From Thermoplasmata archaeon (GTDB lineage Archaea; Thermoplasmatota; Thermoplasmata; RBG-16-68-12; SOIM01): a DNA stretch of 64,000 nucleotides. Numbering within the stretch: the first letter of the stretch is position 1; every line of letters begins with the position of its first letter. The notes under the pieces are model-generated. The model was given only the letters and a program-made list of their open reading frames with translations. It was not told the DNA's origin and ran no database searches. The DNA is taken from assembly GCA_023140195.1 (NCBI GenBank), contig JAGLME010000015.1, positions 124,001-188,000 of the forward strand, in the 5' to 3' direction. Positions 27,757-34,564 of this stretch are shown here, piece after piece. The position numbers and the translations under genes were made by a program.

Positions 27757-28619
27757 TCAAGAGGCACTGGAAGACGTTGAAGACGGCAGCCTGGCTCGGT
27801 TGGCAGATGGAGTCCAACTGGACCCAGCCCTTTCTATTCGCGGTCTATTCCATTCTGAAACCTATCGCGGCCACCATGATCCTTGTGTTGATGTACTGGG
27901 TGGTCATAAACCCCGGCTACGGGGGACAGGCAGAGAACGCAATCATGTTCTCGTTTCTTTACGTCGGCAACGCCTTCTACATCTTCGTCGGGCAGATGCT
28001 GTTCGGTATATTCAGGGTGATCCAGGGGGACCGTGAGTGGTACCAGACCATTCGCAATGTCTACATCGCCCCCATCAGCTACTACGTCTATGTGGTGGCC
28101 AGGGCGCTTACTCAACTCGTCATAGCGAGCATCGCTGTGGTGATTACCCTTCTCTTCGGCGTTTTCGTGCTGGGTGTCCAGATATCTCTCGCCGTTACCG
28201 ATATTCCCTTGTTCCTGACCATCTTGGTCATAGGTCTGGTAGGCGTGTCAGCCATGGGTGTCATTCTTGGTGGGATATCTTTCCTAACCGCAAAACACAT
28301 GCACGGCATGAACGAGAGCGTTGCGGGCATATTCTACTTGTTCTGTGGCGTCCTATTCCCGATATCCATGTTCCCTGTATGGGGGCAGTTCATCAGCCGG
28401 GCCATACCCCTTACCTACTGGTTCGAGGCCCTTAGAAGGGTATTGGCGCCCGAGACATTGCAGATCCCGACCAGCCTTACCCAGATCGACACCGGTTTGC
28501 TAATGCTGATACTTCTTTCGTCTACCATAGTCCTGGTCCTGGTGTCCTACTTCGTGTTCAAGGGCGCGGACTATCTGGCCAGAAGAAAAGGCGTAATAGA
28601 CATGATCACTTCGTACTAG
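27747..28619 (+). CDS. ABC-2 type permease, second subunit
   Basis: The 290-residue membrane protein has about six spans with the ABC-2 motif GILFRVIQGDREWYQTIRNVYIAPISYY-like central helix (EWYQTIRNVYIAP) and FYLFCGVLFPISMFPVW. It pairs with the preceding permease as a heterodimer. GGGGAGG lies 13-19 nt before the ATG. Its last 14 bases overlap the RNase P gene that reads toward it. Confidence 0.88.
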   Translation: MAMIKRHWKTLKTAAWLGWQMESNWTQPFLFAVYSILKPIAATMILVLMYWVVINPGYGGQAENAIMFSFLYVGNAFYIFVGQMLFGIFRVIQGDREWYQTIRNVYIAPISYYVYVVARALTQLVIASIAVVITLLFGVFVLGVQISLAVTDIPLFLTILVIGLVGVSAMGVILGGISFLTAKHMHGMNESVAGIFYLFCGVLFPISMFPVWGQFISRAIPLTYWFEALRRVLAPETLQIPTSLTQIDTGLLMLILLSSTIVLVLVSYFVFKGADYLARRKGVIDMITSY

Positions 28620-28935
28620 CGTTCCGCTCCTTCAGGATCGGATAGCGATAGAACCTTCCACACTTCTCACAGACCGTAGTTATTCTATCTCCGGTCAATC
28701 GAACTCTGCAGTTTATGCCAGGTCGGAGAAATGTGTGGCACCCCCTGCAGTACTTTCTCTTCAGGTTTCCTGGAATGGTGACATTATACCTCATACCTAT
28801 CTTCCAGGCGAGGTGGGCGTACCTGTTAGCTCGTTGGGTATTCCCTTTCAAGCCATACTTCTCGGCAAGGCCGAAGAGGACGTTGATCCTCTCAAAGGCT
28901 ATCTTCCTCTCCTCCTTCTTCCTTCTCCGGGGCAT
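28606..28935 (-). CDS. rnp4: RNase P protein component 4 (Rpp21 family)
   Basis: The 109-residue protein has a basic N-terminus (PRRRKKEERKIAFERI), a helical pair, then a zinc ribbon CRGCHTFLRPG...CEKCGRFYRYP with four cysteines. This is archaeal Rpp21/Rnp4, which binds the specificity domain of RNase P RNA with Rpp29 and helps process tRNA 5' ends. GGAAGG precedes the ATG. Rnp2, another subunit, is encoded at 47 kb. It overlaps the permease gene tail to tail. Confidence 0.93.
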   Translation of the reverse strand: MPRRRKKEERKIAFERINVLFGLAEKYGLKGNTQRANRYAHLAWKIGMRYNVTIPGNLKRKYCRGCHTFLRPGINCRVRLTGDRITTVCEKCGRFYRYPILKERNASTK

Positions 28936-28967
28936 CCTTCCAGCTATTGATTTGTCCCTAATAACCT

Positions 28968-29279
28968 TTATTGGTCGTCATTCGTTCGGTCTGTATCCAG
29001 CATTATCTCATCTCGCGCAGTGAGAACTACCTCGCGCACCGAAACCACCACTTCATTCTCCTCCAAGAATCGAACAATCTTTCTGGAATCCTCCTTTCTT
29101 ACTATGAACGCTCCTCGTATCAACTTCACATAAGGCATGTCATCGAGGAACCCTTTCCGCCAATAGACGTATCTTCCTCCACCGCAGCTGGTCTCTTGTC
29201 CGTAGAGCATCTTCGCCATGGCACTGGATTTGGTCTTGATGGCACCTGGAAGAGTCCAAGCTATCAGGATTGCTCTCAA
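28968..29279 (-). CDS. Conserved-looking small protein, unrecognised
   Basis: The 103-residue soluble protein begins RAILIAWTLPGAIKTKSSAMAK and continues CGGGRYVYWRKGFLDDMPYVKLIRG and ends with an acidic tail. The ordered basic and aromatic residues and regular strand/helix pattern suggest a real alpha/beta protein. I do not recognise the family. The only start is TTG 29279, with no ribosome site. It lies 32 nt upstream of rnp4 in the same direction, so they may be co-transcribed and it may have an RNA-related role (inference from context only). Confidence 0.65.
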   Translation of the reverse strand: MRAILIAWTLPGAIKTKSSAMAKMLYGQETSCGGGRYVYWRKGFLDDMPYVKLIRGAFIVRKEDSRKIVRFLEENEVVVSVREVVLTARDEIMLDTDRTNDDQ

Positions 29280-29280
29280 T

Positions 29281-29300
29281 TATGGGCGTAAACGCCCAGA
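29281..29300. repeat. Repeat copy 3 (TGGGCGT-AA-ACGCCCA)
   Basis: A 7-bp inverted repeat with two-base spacer at 29283-29298 matches the core of the palindrome at 13611-13630 and the half site at 29711-29723. GGATTGC lies upstream at 29268-29274, where the other copies have GGATAGC. It sits immediately before the TTG of the leftward gene and includes the ATG of a 36-codon rightward frame. Confidence 0.5.
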
Positions 29301-29392
29301 AAGAACTTAACGATTGGTTTCAGTTTGAACGCATCACCAACGAGCATTGCAAGCTAGTTGCGGACACATACTGGCTTTTCCAAATCCCTTAA
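29282..29392 (+). CDS. 36-residue reading frame, possible gene fragment
   Basis: An ATG inside repeat copy 3 opens a frame reading MGVNAQKELNDWFQFERI, then TNEHCKLVADTYWLFQIP, ending at TAA 29392. The sequence looks protein-like, with paired aromatic and charged residues. No promoter or ribosome site is clear, and the frame begins two bases from a divergent start. It could be a small protein or the first exon-sized piece of a decayed gene. Function unknown. Confidence 0.3.
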   Translation: MGVNAQKELNDWFQFERITNEHCKLVADTYWLFQIP

Positions 29393-29426
29393 TATTGAAC
29401 ATGACTATGCAACTGGGTGAACTACC

Positions 29427-29699
29427 ATGTTGGTGATATGGAAAGCGAATTTTAGCGGGACCAAAGAACAGCTTCAAAGCGTCAAGCAGAAGCTGGAGGA
29501 GATTGCGGATAAGACCGGCGAGAAGATCGATGGGCCATATTATGGTCAGGAGGCGGATCTCGTGTGGCTATTCTGGACCAAGGCTGGCAACATCGGCCTC
29601 GGTGGAAAAGATTTCCTCCCATGGGTGGAGGAAAACAAGATTCCCATCGAGCCCGTTAGCTGGGAGCTTGGGGTCACTGAGGAGGAGTTCTGGGGATAG
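29427..29699 (+). CDS. Small hypothetical protein
   Basis: The 90-residue soluble protein MLVIWKANFSGTKEQLQ...WGS-like end (EEEFWG) has a basic amphipathic helix (about 12-35), a GPYYGQEADLVWLFW strand region and a tryptophan-rich C-terminus. It has a TATA-like cttaatatt near 29388-29396 and GGGTG before the ATG. I recognise no family. Its stop lies within repeat copy 2. Confidence 0.6.
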   Translation: MLVIWKANFSGTKEQLQSVKQKLEEIADKTGEKIDGPYYGQEADLVWLFWTKAGNIGLGGKDFLPWVEENKIPIEPVSWELGVTEEEFWG

Positions 29700-29727
29700 C
29701 CAGATGTTTTATGGGCGTATACGGACA
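29694..29727. repeat. Repeat copy 2, half of palindrome
   Basis: Positions 29694-29723 match 28 of 30 bases at 13595-13624: GGATAGCCAGA, two mismatches, then TTTTATGGGCGTATACG. The right half of the palindrome has diverged (GACAG instead of CCCAT). It overlaps the stop of the preceding small gene and lies about 100 nt before the M24 peptidase start. Confidence 0.6.
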
Positions 29728-29820
29728 GAAAATCCGTTTGACCTCAGTAGCAGTCCTTACATACTTCCTTTTGGTGTCCAGAACCTTTAACTATCCGTGG
29801 ACGATTTGGAACCGATTCCA

Positions 29821-30909
29821 ATGAAAGGAAGGGTACGAAGGATATTCAAGAACACCAAGGAAAGGGTCGACCTCATTGTAATCCAGACGGCGACAGATCC
29901 GTATGTCGACCGCACTTACTTCTACGTGACAGGATTAGCACACGGAGTGATGGAGGGCACAACAGCCGTTCTTTATCCTGACGGATCTGTCAAGATCCTG
30001 ACGTCCTCGCTCGAGGCCGAGTCCGCGAAGACCTCCGGTCTGCCGGTGATTATCATGAAGAGCGGGGAAGACAGGGTCAAGAAGCTCAAGCGGCTCCTCG
30101 GAGGAGCCAAGAGGATCGGTATCCATGCCACCGAGATGACACATCAAAGCTACAAGGACATCACGAAGAAGGCGCCCAAGGCCGAGTTCGTGGACGTATC
30201 CGACGCCATTGTCAAGGCCCGTCTGGTCAAGGATTCAAAGGAATTGAAACGCATGGTCAAGGCCGCCAAGATTGCGTCTGAGGTGGCAGAGGAGATCATC
30301 CCGTTCATTGACATCGGCAAGAAGGAGTATGAGATTGGGGCGGAGTTGGAGCATCTGATGGCCAAGAAGGGGTCAACTGGTCCCTTCTTCGACACGATCG
30401 CATCTTCTGGACCCAACTCGGCACAGCCGCACTACACAGTCGGCGACAGGAGAATCCAGAAGGGGGACTTCATGGTACTGGACTTCGGTGCCACTTACAT
30501 GAAGTACGGTAGCGACATCACCCGGACCTACGTAGTTGGAAAGGCCACCAAGAGAATGAGATCCATGTACGAGACCGTCAGCAAGGCCCAACAGAGAGCG
30601 CTTGCCAAAGTCAAGGCGGGTGTCAAGGGTGGAGAGGTCCATCTGGCCGCGGACAGGTATATCAACAGGACGAAGTTCAAGGGCAGGTTCATCCACGGCA
30701 TCGGTCACAGCCTTGGCCTGGCCGCTCACGATGGAAGCGGGCTTTCTCCAGCTCTTGATCTCACTCTCGAAAAGAACATGGTCTTCACCATCGAACCTGG
30801 CGTGTACATCCCGGGATACGGCGGCGTCAGGATTGAGGACGACGTTGTTGTCAAAAAAGGCGGATATGAGATGCTGACTTCCGCAAGAAGAGACCTCGTG
30901 GAGATATAG
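29821..30909 (+). CDS. Xaa-Pro peptidase-like protein, M24 family
   Basis: The 362-residue protein has an N-terminal creatinase-like domain (about 1-125) and a pita-bread domain with the M24 metal ligands: LDFGA and SDITRTY aspartates, HGIGHSLGLAAHD histidine, TIEPGVY and GVRIEDDVVV glutamates. It would cleave X-Pro dipeptides. ATG 29821 is preferred: a TATA-like cctttaact at 29784-29792 predicts transcription from about 29814, after the in-frame GTG at 29797. The first metal-site context is PHYTVGD. Confidence 0.88.
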   Translation: MKGRVRRIFKNTKERVDLIVIQTATDPYVDRTYFYVTGLAHGVMEGTTAVLYPDGSVKILTSSLEAESAKTSGLPVIIMKSGEDRVKKLKRLLGGAKRIGIHATEMTHQSYKDITKKAPKAEFVDVSDAIVKARLVKDSKELKRMVKAAKIASEVAEEIIPFIDIGKKEYEIGAELEHLMAKKGSTGPFFDTIASSGPNSAQPHYTVGDRRIQKGDFMVLDFGATYMKYGSDITRTYVVGKATKRMRSMYETVSKAQQRALAKVKAGVKGGEVHLAADRYINRTKFKGRFIHGIGHSLGLAAHDGSGLSPALDLTLEKNMVFTIEPGVYIPGYGGVRIEDDVVVKKGGYEMLTSARRDLVEI

Positions 30910-30912
30910 TCC

Positions 30913-31407
30913 TCAGTCATATTCGTCCAGGATTTTGGGTGGGAATTCCCCATTATTGACCATCTCCAGGAGCCTGGCCAAGACATCTTGTGCCTTCTCA
31001 CTCAATTCGCTGCTTATCAAGCCTGCCTCGACCGCCTCGAGGAGCTCATCTTCGTCCAGAATGTGTGTCTTCAGGTCCGGATACACCCACAGGTCCAGGA
31101 ACAGGTCCGTGACCTCGTAACCACCGTCGAACCTCACCGGGGGTGCGTTGATGTTGCAGTAATATCCCACCAGATCCCCATCGTGGTCCCAGATCTTGAT
31201 GATCTCATACCAATCATCGACGAACTCGAAGAGGATCCCCCTGTAGCCGTTCTCTGTCACGATCTTGCCTTCCAGCACAGAGGGTTTGGGCAATCCGGAG
31301 AACGTGAATTCCGAGATTATCAATTCAGGCGTATCCAGAAGTAGCTCATGCTCCCATTCCTCCACATCATCCGGCAGACGCTTGACTCTGACCGTGACCT
31401 TGGACAC
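30913..31407 (-). CDS. DUF402 domain protein
   Basis: The 164-residue protein has the DUF402 core: DGDLVGYYCNINAPPVRFDG, VTDLFLDLWVYPD and ILDEDELLEA, which carry conserved acidic and aromatic residues. Family members include the RNA-binding FAU-1 C-terminal domain and nucleoside tri-/diphosphate phosphatases; which activity applies is unclear. GTG 31407 fits the TAAAT box at 31431-31435, giving a leaderless transcript. It converges on the M24 gene with a 3-nt gap. Confidence 0.85.
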   Translation of the reverse strand: MSKVTVRVKRLPDDVEEWEHELLLDTPELIISEFTFSGLPKPSVLEGKIVTENGYRGILFEFVDDWYEIIKIWDHDGDLVGYYCNINAPPVRFDGGYEVTDLFLDLWVYPDLKTHILDEDELLEAVEAGLISSELSEKAQDVLARLLEMVNNGEFPPKILDEYD

Positions 31408-31429
31408 AGACCAGGAACCCAGAAGTCTG

Positions 31430-32020
31430 CTAAATCCCTTTCGATTCCTTACCGTGAAGCTCGTTGAACTCCCTGTCCAGGATGGACATTGCGAACAGAT
31501 TGTGGAACTTGCCGTCCTTGAACACCTGCTCCCTCATCACTCCCTCCTGCTTGAAGCCGCATCTCTTGTACGACTTGATCGCCCTTTCATTGCCCTGGAA
31601 GACCCTGAGGGAGACCTTGTGAAGACCCAGCTCTCTGAAGGCGTAGCGTAGAACGGTGACCAACGCATCCGAGCCGCAGCCCTTGCCCCACCTGTCCTTC
31701 TCACCTATGACTATTCCCATCGAGGCGCTCCTGTTCTCGTTGTCTATGTTGTGGAGCCCGATGTTCCCGATGTGGCTGCCGCCCTCCTCTATGGCGAAGA
31801 TCCTGCTCTTGCCGGACTTGAGGTAATCCTCGTACCATCTCTCCTCTTCGGCCATGGACAGCTGGTGCCTTCTGCCCAGCAAGCTCATTATGTCTGCGTC
31901 GTTCAGCCATTTAATGGAAGTGGCCAGATCCCCGCGTTCGAGCGGACGCAATGACACCCTTTGTCCTATGATCGTCCGAACCTCCTTTCCGGAGGTTGGA
32001 AGAAGAAGATTGAACGACAT
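31430..32020 (-). CDS. RimJ/RimL-type GNAT acetyltransferase
   Basis: The 196-residue protein has the RimL pattern VSLRPLERGDLATSIKWLND, IGNIGLHNIDNENRSASMGIVIGEKDRWGKGCGSDAL and FQGNERAIKSYKRCGFKQEG. These are the acetyl-CoA loop and substrate strands of ribosomal-protein/Nt acetyltransferases. ATG 32020 is chosen as the first methionine before the fold; upstream in-frame codons to 32122 look non-coding and include a hairpin. No ribosome site is seen, so the start is uncertain. Confidence 0.82.
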   Translation of the reverse strand: MSFNLLLPTSGKEVRTIIGQRVSLRPLERGDLATSIKWLNDADIMSLLGRRHQLSMAEEERWYEDYLKSGKSRIFAIEEGGSHIGNIGLHNIDNENRSASMGIVIGEKDRWGKGCGSDALVTVLRYAFRELGLHKVSLRVFQGNERAIKSYKRCGFKQEGVMREQVFKDGKFHNLFAMSILDREFNELHGKESKGI

Positions 32021-32068
32021 AAGCCTTTCGAACAGAATGGACGAACAACTATCAAAGAAAATTGGGGT

Positions 32069-32096
32069 GGAAGCCAGTCCCAGAGGACTGGGTTCC
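32069..32096. other. Stem-loop in intergenic leader
   Basis: A hairpin of 7 perfect pairs (CCAGTCC-CAGA-GGACTGG, 32074-32091) is extended by GGAA/TTCC with single G bulges on both sides. It lies between the GNAT and KaiC-like genes, which are divergent. It has no U-tract to be a terminator. It may be in the GNAT 5' leader. Confidence 0.4.
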
Positions 32097-32253
32097 ATCT
32101 CGCTCTTACTCCCCTCCTCCAAAAGCCCTTAACAGGCAACTCCCCCTCCCAGAGGATACAATGTATATCATTACTTTGAGGGTATAAGAAGCCTGCTAGG
32201 TGCTCACCCCATTAGTTACCAATTACCAATCTCGTGAGAATATCCCGAAAACC

Positions 32254-32261
32254 TTTTTATA
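32254..32261 (+). promoter_or_regulatory. TATA box of KaiC-like ATPase gene
   Basis: TTTTTATA is centred 26 nt before the ATG at 32284, so the mRNA should begin at or next to the start codon. Purine-rich CGAAAACC upstream fits an archaeal BRE. Confidence 0.75.
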
Positions 32262-32283
32262 CGCACGTTCTAATCGAACAGCG

Positions 32284-32994
32284 ATGAGGTTGCTCAAGCT
32301 ATACGTCGAGGGGTTCGACGAGGAGATCCTCGGCGTGCCGGAAGGCCATGTTGTTTTGATAGCAGGACCACCAGGCACCATGAAGTCCAGCATTGCCTAT
32401 AACATCCTCTACAACCATGCGAAGAACGATGGAGTGCGCGGTCTGTACCTTACCCTGGAGCAGGATAGGAAGAGCCTGGAGACGCACATGTCCGGACTCG
32501 GGCTCGACCCCAGCCAGGTATCCGACAAGGTCAGCATACAGGACTTTTCCAGGATCCGGCGGGGGATACAGGAGCTGGAGGAAAAGGCAGATTCGCTGGA
32601 AGAGGTCCCACCCTGGATGGACGTCCTCAAGAAACACCTTCTCGACCTGAAGGGGGAGATGGACTATGAACTCCTTGTGATCGACTCGTTGGCCGTCCTT
32701 GAGACCATTGCGGACATGAGGAACCGCAGGACGGACATGTTCCATTTCTTTGGCTGGCTCAAGAACTTGGACGTCACCACGTTCATCATCTCGGAGATCT
32801 CACCAAACATGGACATCGTCCAGGACGAGGACTATCTTGCCGACGGAATCTTCTACGTGACCATGGACAGGATCGGTGACACCGATGTCTTCAGAAGGAT
32901 TCGTTGCGCCAAAATGAGGGGAGTGAACCACGACACCGGCTTCTTCACTCTAGAATTCAAGAACGGTCGCTTCCAGGTGTCAAGGGTCATTTAG
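32284..32994 (+). CDS. KaiC/Rad55-like RecA-fold ATPase
   Basis: The 236-residue single RecA-like domain has a P-loop AGPPGTMKSSIAYN (about 22-35), a catalytic-Glu strand YLTLEQD, and Walker B ELLVIDSLAVLE. The P-loop has Met where the usual GxGK has the second Gly, a variant I believe is shared with other archaeal members. Its role is probably signalling or regulatory, by analogy with KaiC-type archaeal ATPases. ATG 32284 lies 26 nt from the TATA box (leaderless); an extension to 32200 is upstream of transcription. It ends 8 nt inside the convergent NTPase gene. Confidence 0.82.
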   Translation: MRLLKLYVEGFDEEILGVPEGHVVLIAGPPGTMKSSIAYNILYNHAKNDGVRGLYLTLEQDRKSLETHMSGLGLDPSQVSDKVSIQDFSRIRRGIQELEEKADSLEEVPPWMDVLKKHLLDLKGEMDYELLVIDSLAVLETIADMRNRRTDMFHFFGWLKNLDVTTFIISEISPNMDIVQDEDYLADGIFYVTMDRIGDTDVFRRIRCAKMRGVNHDTGFFTLEFKNGRFQVSRVI

Positions 32995-34204
32995 TCTCTT
33001 TTATGACCTTCATGTATTTTAGGAGAGCCAGTTCCTCTGGCGTATAATCCTTGGTGTCTATGAGGTCTTCAAGTCTGCCGCTCTCTATGAGCATGATGTG
33101 AAGCGGATTCCCTTCGGTGAGGCGGTAAACCTTCTCGAACTCTGAATCGTCCATCTTCTTGTTCAGCAACTTCTCACAGCTCTTCTTGTCCAGACCTAGG
33201 AGGTCGATCTCCACCAGCAGCTCCCGCGCCAGGAACGACCTACTGTTCGGAATGTCCCTCTTGTCCTGGGTGATCAACATCTTCGTGTTCTCGGCTCTTC
33301 CGACGCTCTCGATGAGTGTGTTCAGGAGGCTTTCCATGCTCTTGCCCATTACGACCGCCTCATCAAGAAAGAGGACGTTATCGTCATCTCCCAGTCCTCT
33401 CTCGATCCAACCCGAGACCTCCCATAAGTCGATCTTCTTGGCACTGTTCAGGTAGTCCTTCAGCTCTGGCCTGCCCATGTCCTTCAGGAAGTTGGACAGG
33501 GCTTCCAGGAAGCTGTCTGTCGTGTCCCACTCCTGGAAGGTGAACCAGAAGGTGTTCATGCTCGATGTCCACTGCTCGTACACGTTCATTGCGAGAGACG
33601 ATTTCCCGACGCCCTTCGCTCCTGCCAGCGATAGAACCTTCTCCTCCCGAGAACTCAACCACTCTTCCAGAACGGCCATATCGCCCTCTCTTCCGTAGAA
33701 GTTAGTAGACCTGGGCAGTCCCCTCGAAAGCGTCACGAGCTTCTTGGTCTTCCTCCTGGCCGAAATGTCGATGACGCCATCCGAATCCACTTTCCTCAGT
33801 ATGGCTGCGGTGGGCACCCCGCCCAGGCTATCGATCACAGCGTTGATCGTGAGTTCCTTGACCACCTTGTCCTTGTGCAGTTCGACGATCTTGGACCCCA
33901 GTTCTTCCCTCATCTCCTTTGCCTTTGTTGCCCCCCGATCGGTCAGCGAATAGACCTTTCTCTTTCTGATCTCACCCTTCACGCGCCCTGTGGATTCCTC
34001 TACATAACCGTCCTTCGAAAGGGTCTTCATGGCCCTGGAGACGTGGTTCACTCGTATACCCACACTGTCAGAGATTCCGTGCTGGGTTAAGGCATATGGA
34101 GCATCCATTAGGTCCCTCAGGGGGAAACTCTCTTTCATATGAATCAAAATCTTCTCGTTGGCCGTGAGGGTCTTGTCAGTAAGCCTTCTTCCCCGCTTCA
34201 CCAT
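32987..34204 (-). CDS. Winged-helix protein with STAND/AAA-type NTPase domain
   Basis: The protein has about 405 residues. N-terminal winged helix (about 10-95): LTANEKILIHMKE, then QHGISDSVGIRVNHVSRAM as recognition helix and a basic wing GEIRKRKVYSLTDRG. NTPase domain (about 160-400): FYGREGDMAVLEEW, Walker A GAKGVGKSSLA, Walker B NVLFLDEAV and a sensor-like MLITQDKRD, then the GNPLH motif of STAND/ORC-like NTPases. The absence of long C-terminal TPR repeats distinguishes it from larger relatives. It is probably a transcription regulator that senses a ligand or protein. ATG 34204 follows a TATA box at 34233-34240; GTG 34213 is an alternative. Confidence 0.82.
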   Translation of the reverse strand: MVKRGRRLTDKTLTANEKILIHMKESFPLRDLMDAPYALTQHGISDSVGIRVNHVSRAMKTLSKDGYVEESTGRVKGEIRKRKVYSLTDRGATKAKEMREELGSKIVELHKDKVVKELTINAVIDSLGGVPTAAILRKVDSDGVIDISARRKTKKLVTLSRGLPRSTNFYGREGDMAVLEEWLSSREEKVLSLAGAKGVGKSSLAMNVYEQWTSSMNTFWFTFQEWDTTDSFLEALSNFLKDMGRPELKDYLNSAKKIDLWEVSGWIERGLGDDDNVLFLDEAVVMGKSMESLLNTLIESVGRAENTKMLITQDKRDIPNSRSFLARELLVEIDLLGLDKKSCEKLLNKKMDDSEFEKVYRLTEGNPLHIMLIESGRLEDLIDTKDYTPEELALLKYMKVIKETK

Positions 34205-34309
34205 GGGCGTCACGAATACATTGAGGGTGACGAATATATACTTAACTAAGCCATTTTCTTTAAACGTATTTAGCCTGGCCGTCTTGTCCAGCGCTGTTCT
34301 TGTCCCACA

Positions 34310-34504
34310 TTACCCGGAATGAACCGCAATGAATCTCTGGATGGATCGGTCATACGTTCTCTCCACATCATCTGGAAACAGGCATGCCGGCAGTTCCCCC
34401 ATGTTCCAGTGGTATCTGAGGCACTCGCAACACTTCCCCTTTCTGCTGCATGGTTCGTACGAGCAATTGCAGTTCTCCATGTTGAGCTCGATATTGCACT
34501 CCAA
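34310..34504 (-). CDS. Cysteine-rich DUF6485-type small protein
   Basis: The 64-residue protein has the pattern [21 protein letters not shown] followed by [19 protein letters not shown], which matches DUF6485 as I know it. The seven closely spaced cysteines suggest metal binding. Start: TTG 34504 with GGGGTGG upstream; ATG 34480 is an alternative. It lies between the NTPase and PKD genes, all leftward. Function unknown. Confidence 0.8.
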   Translation of the reverse strand: MECNIELNMENCNCSYEPCSRKGKCCECLRYHWNMGELPACLFPDDVERTYDRSIQRFIAVHSG

Positions 34505-34564
34505 TGTTCCACCCCGCTAACGCTAACACAATTGAGACCGATAGTAAATTCTTTTGGGTTTGTG

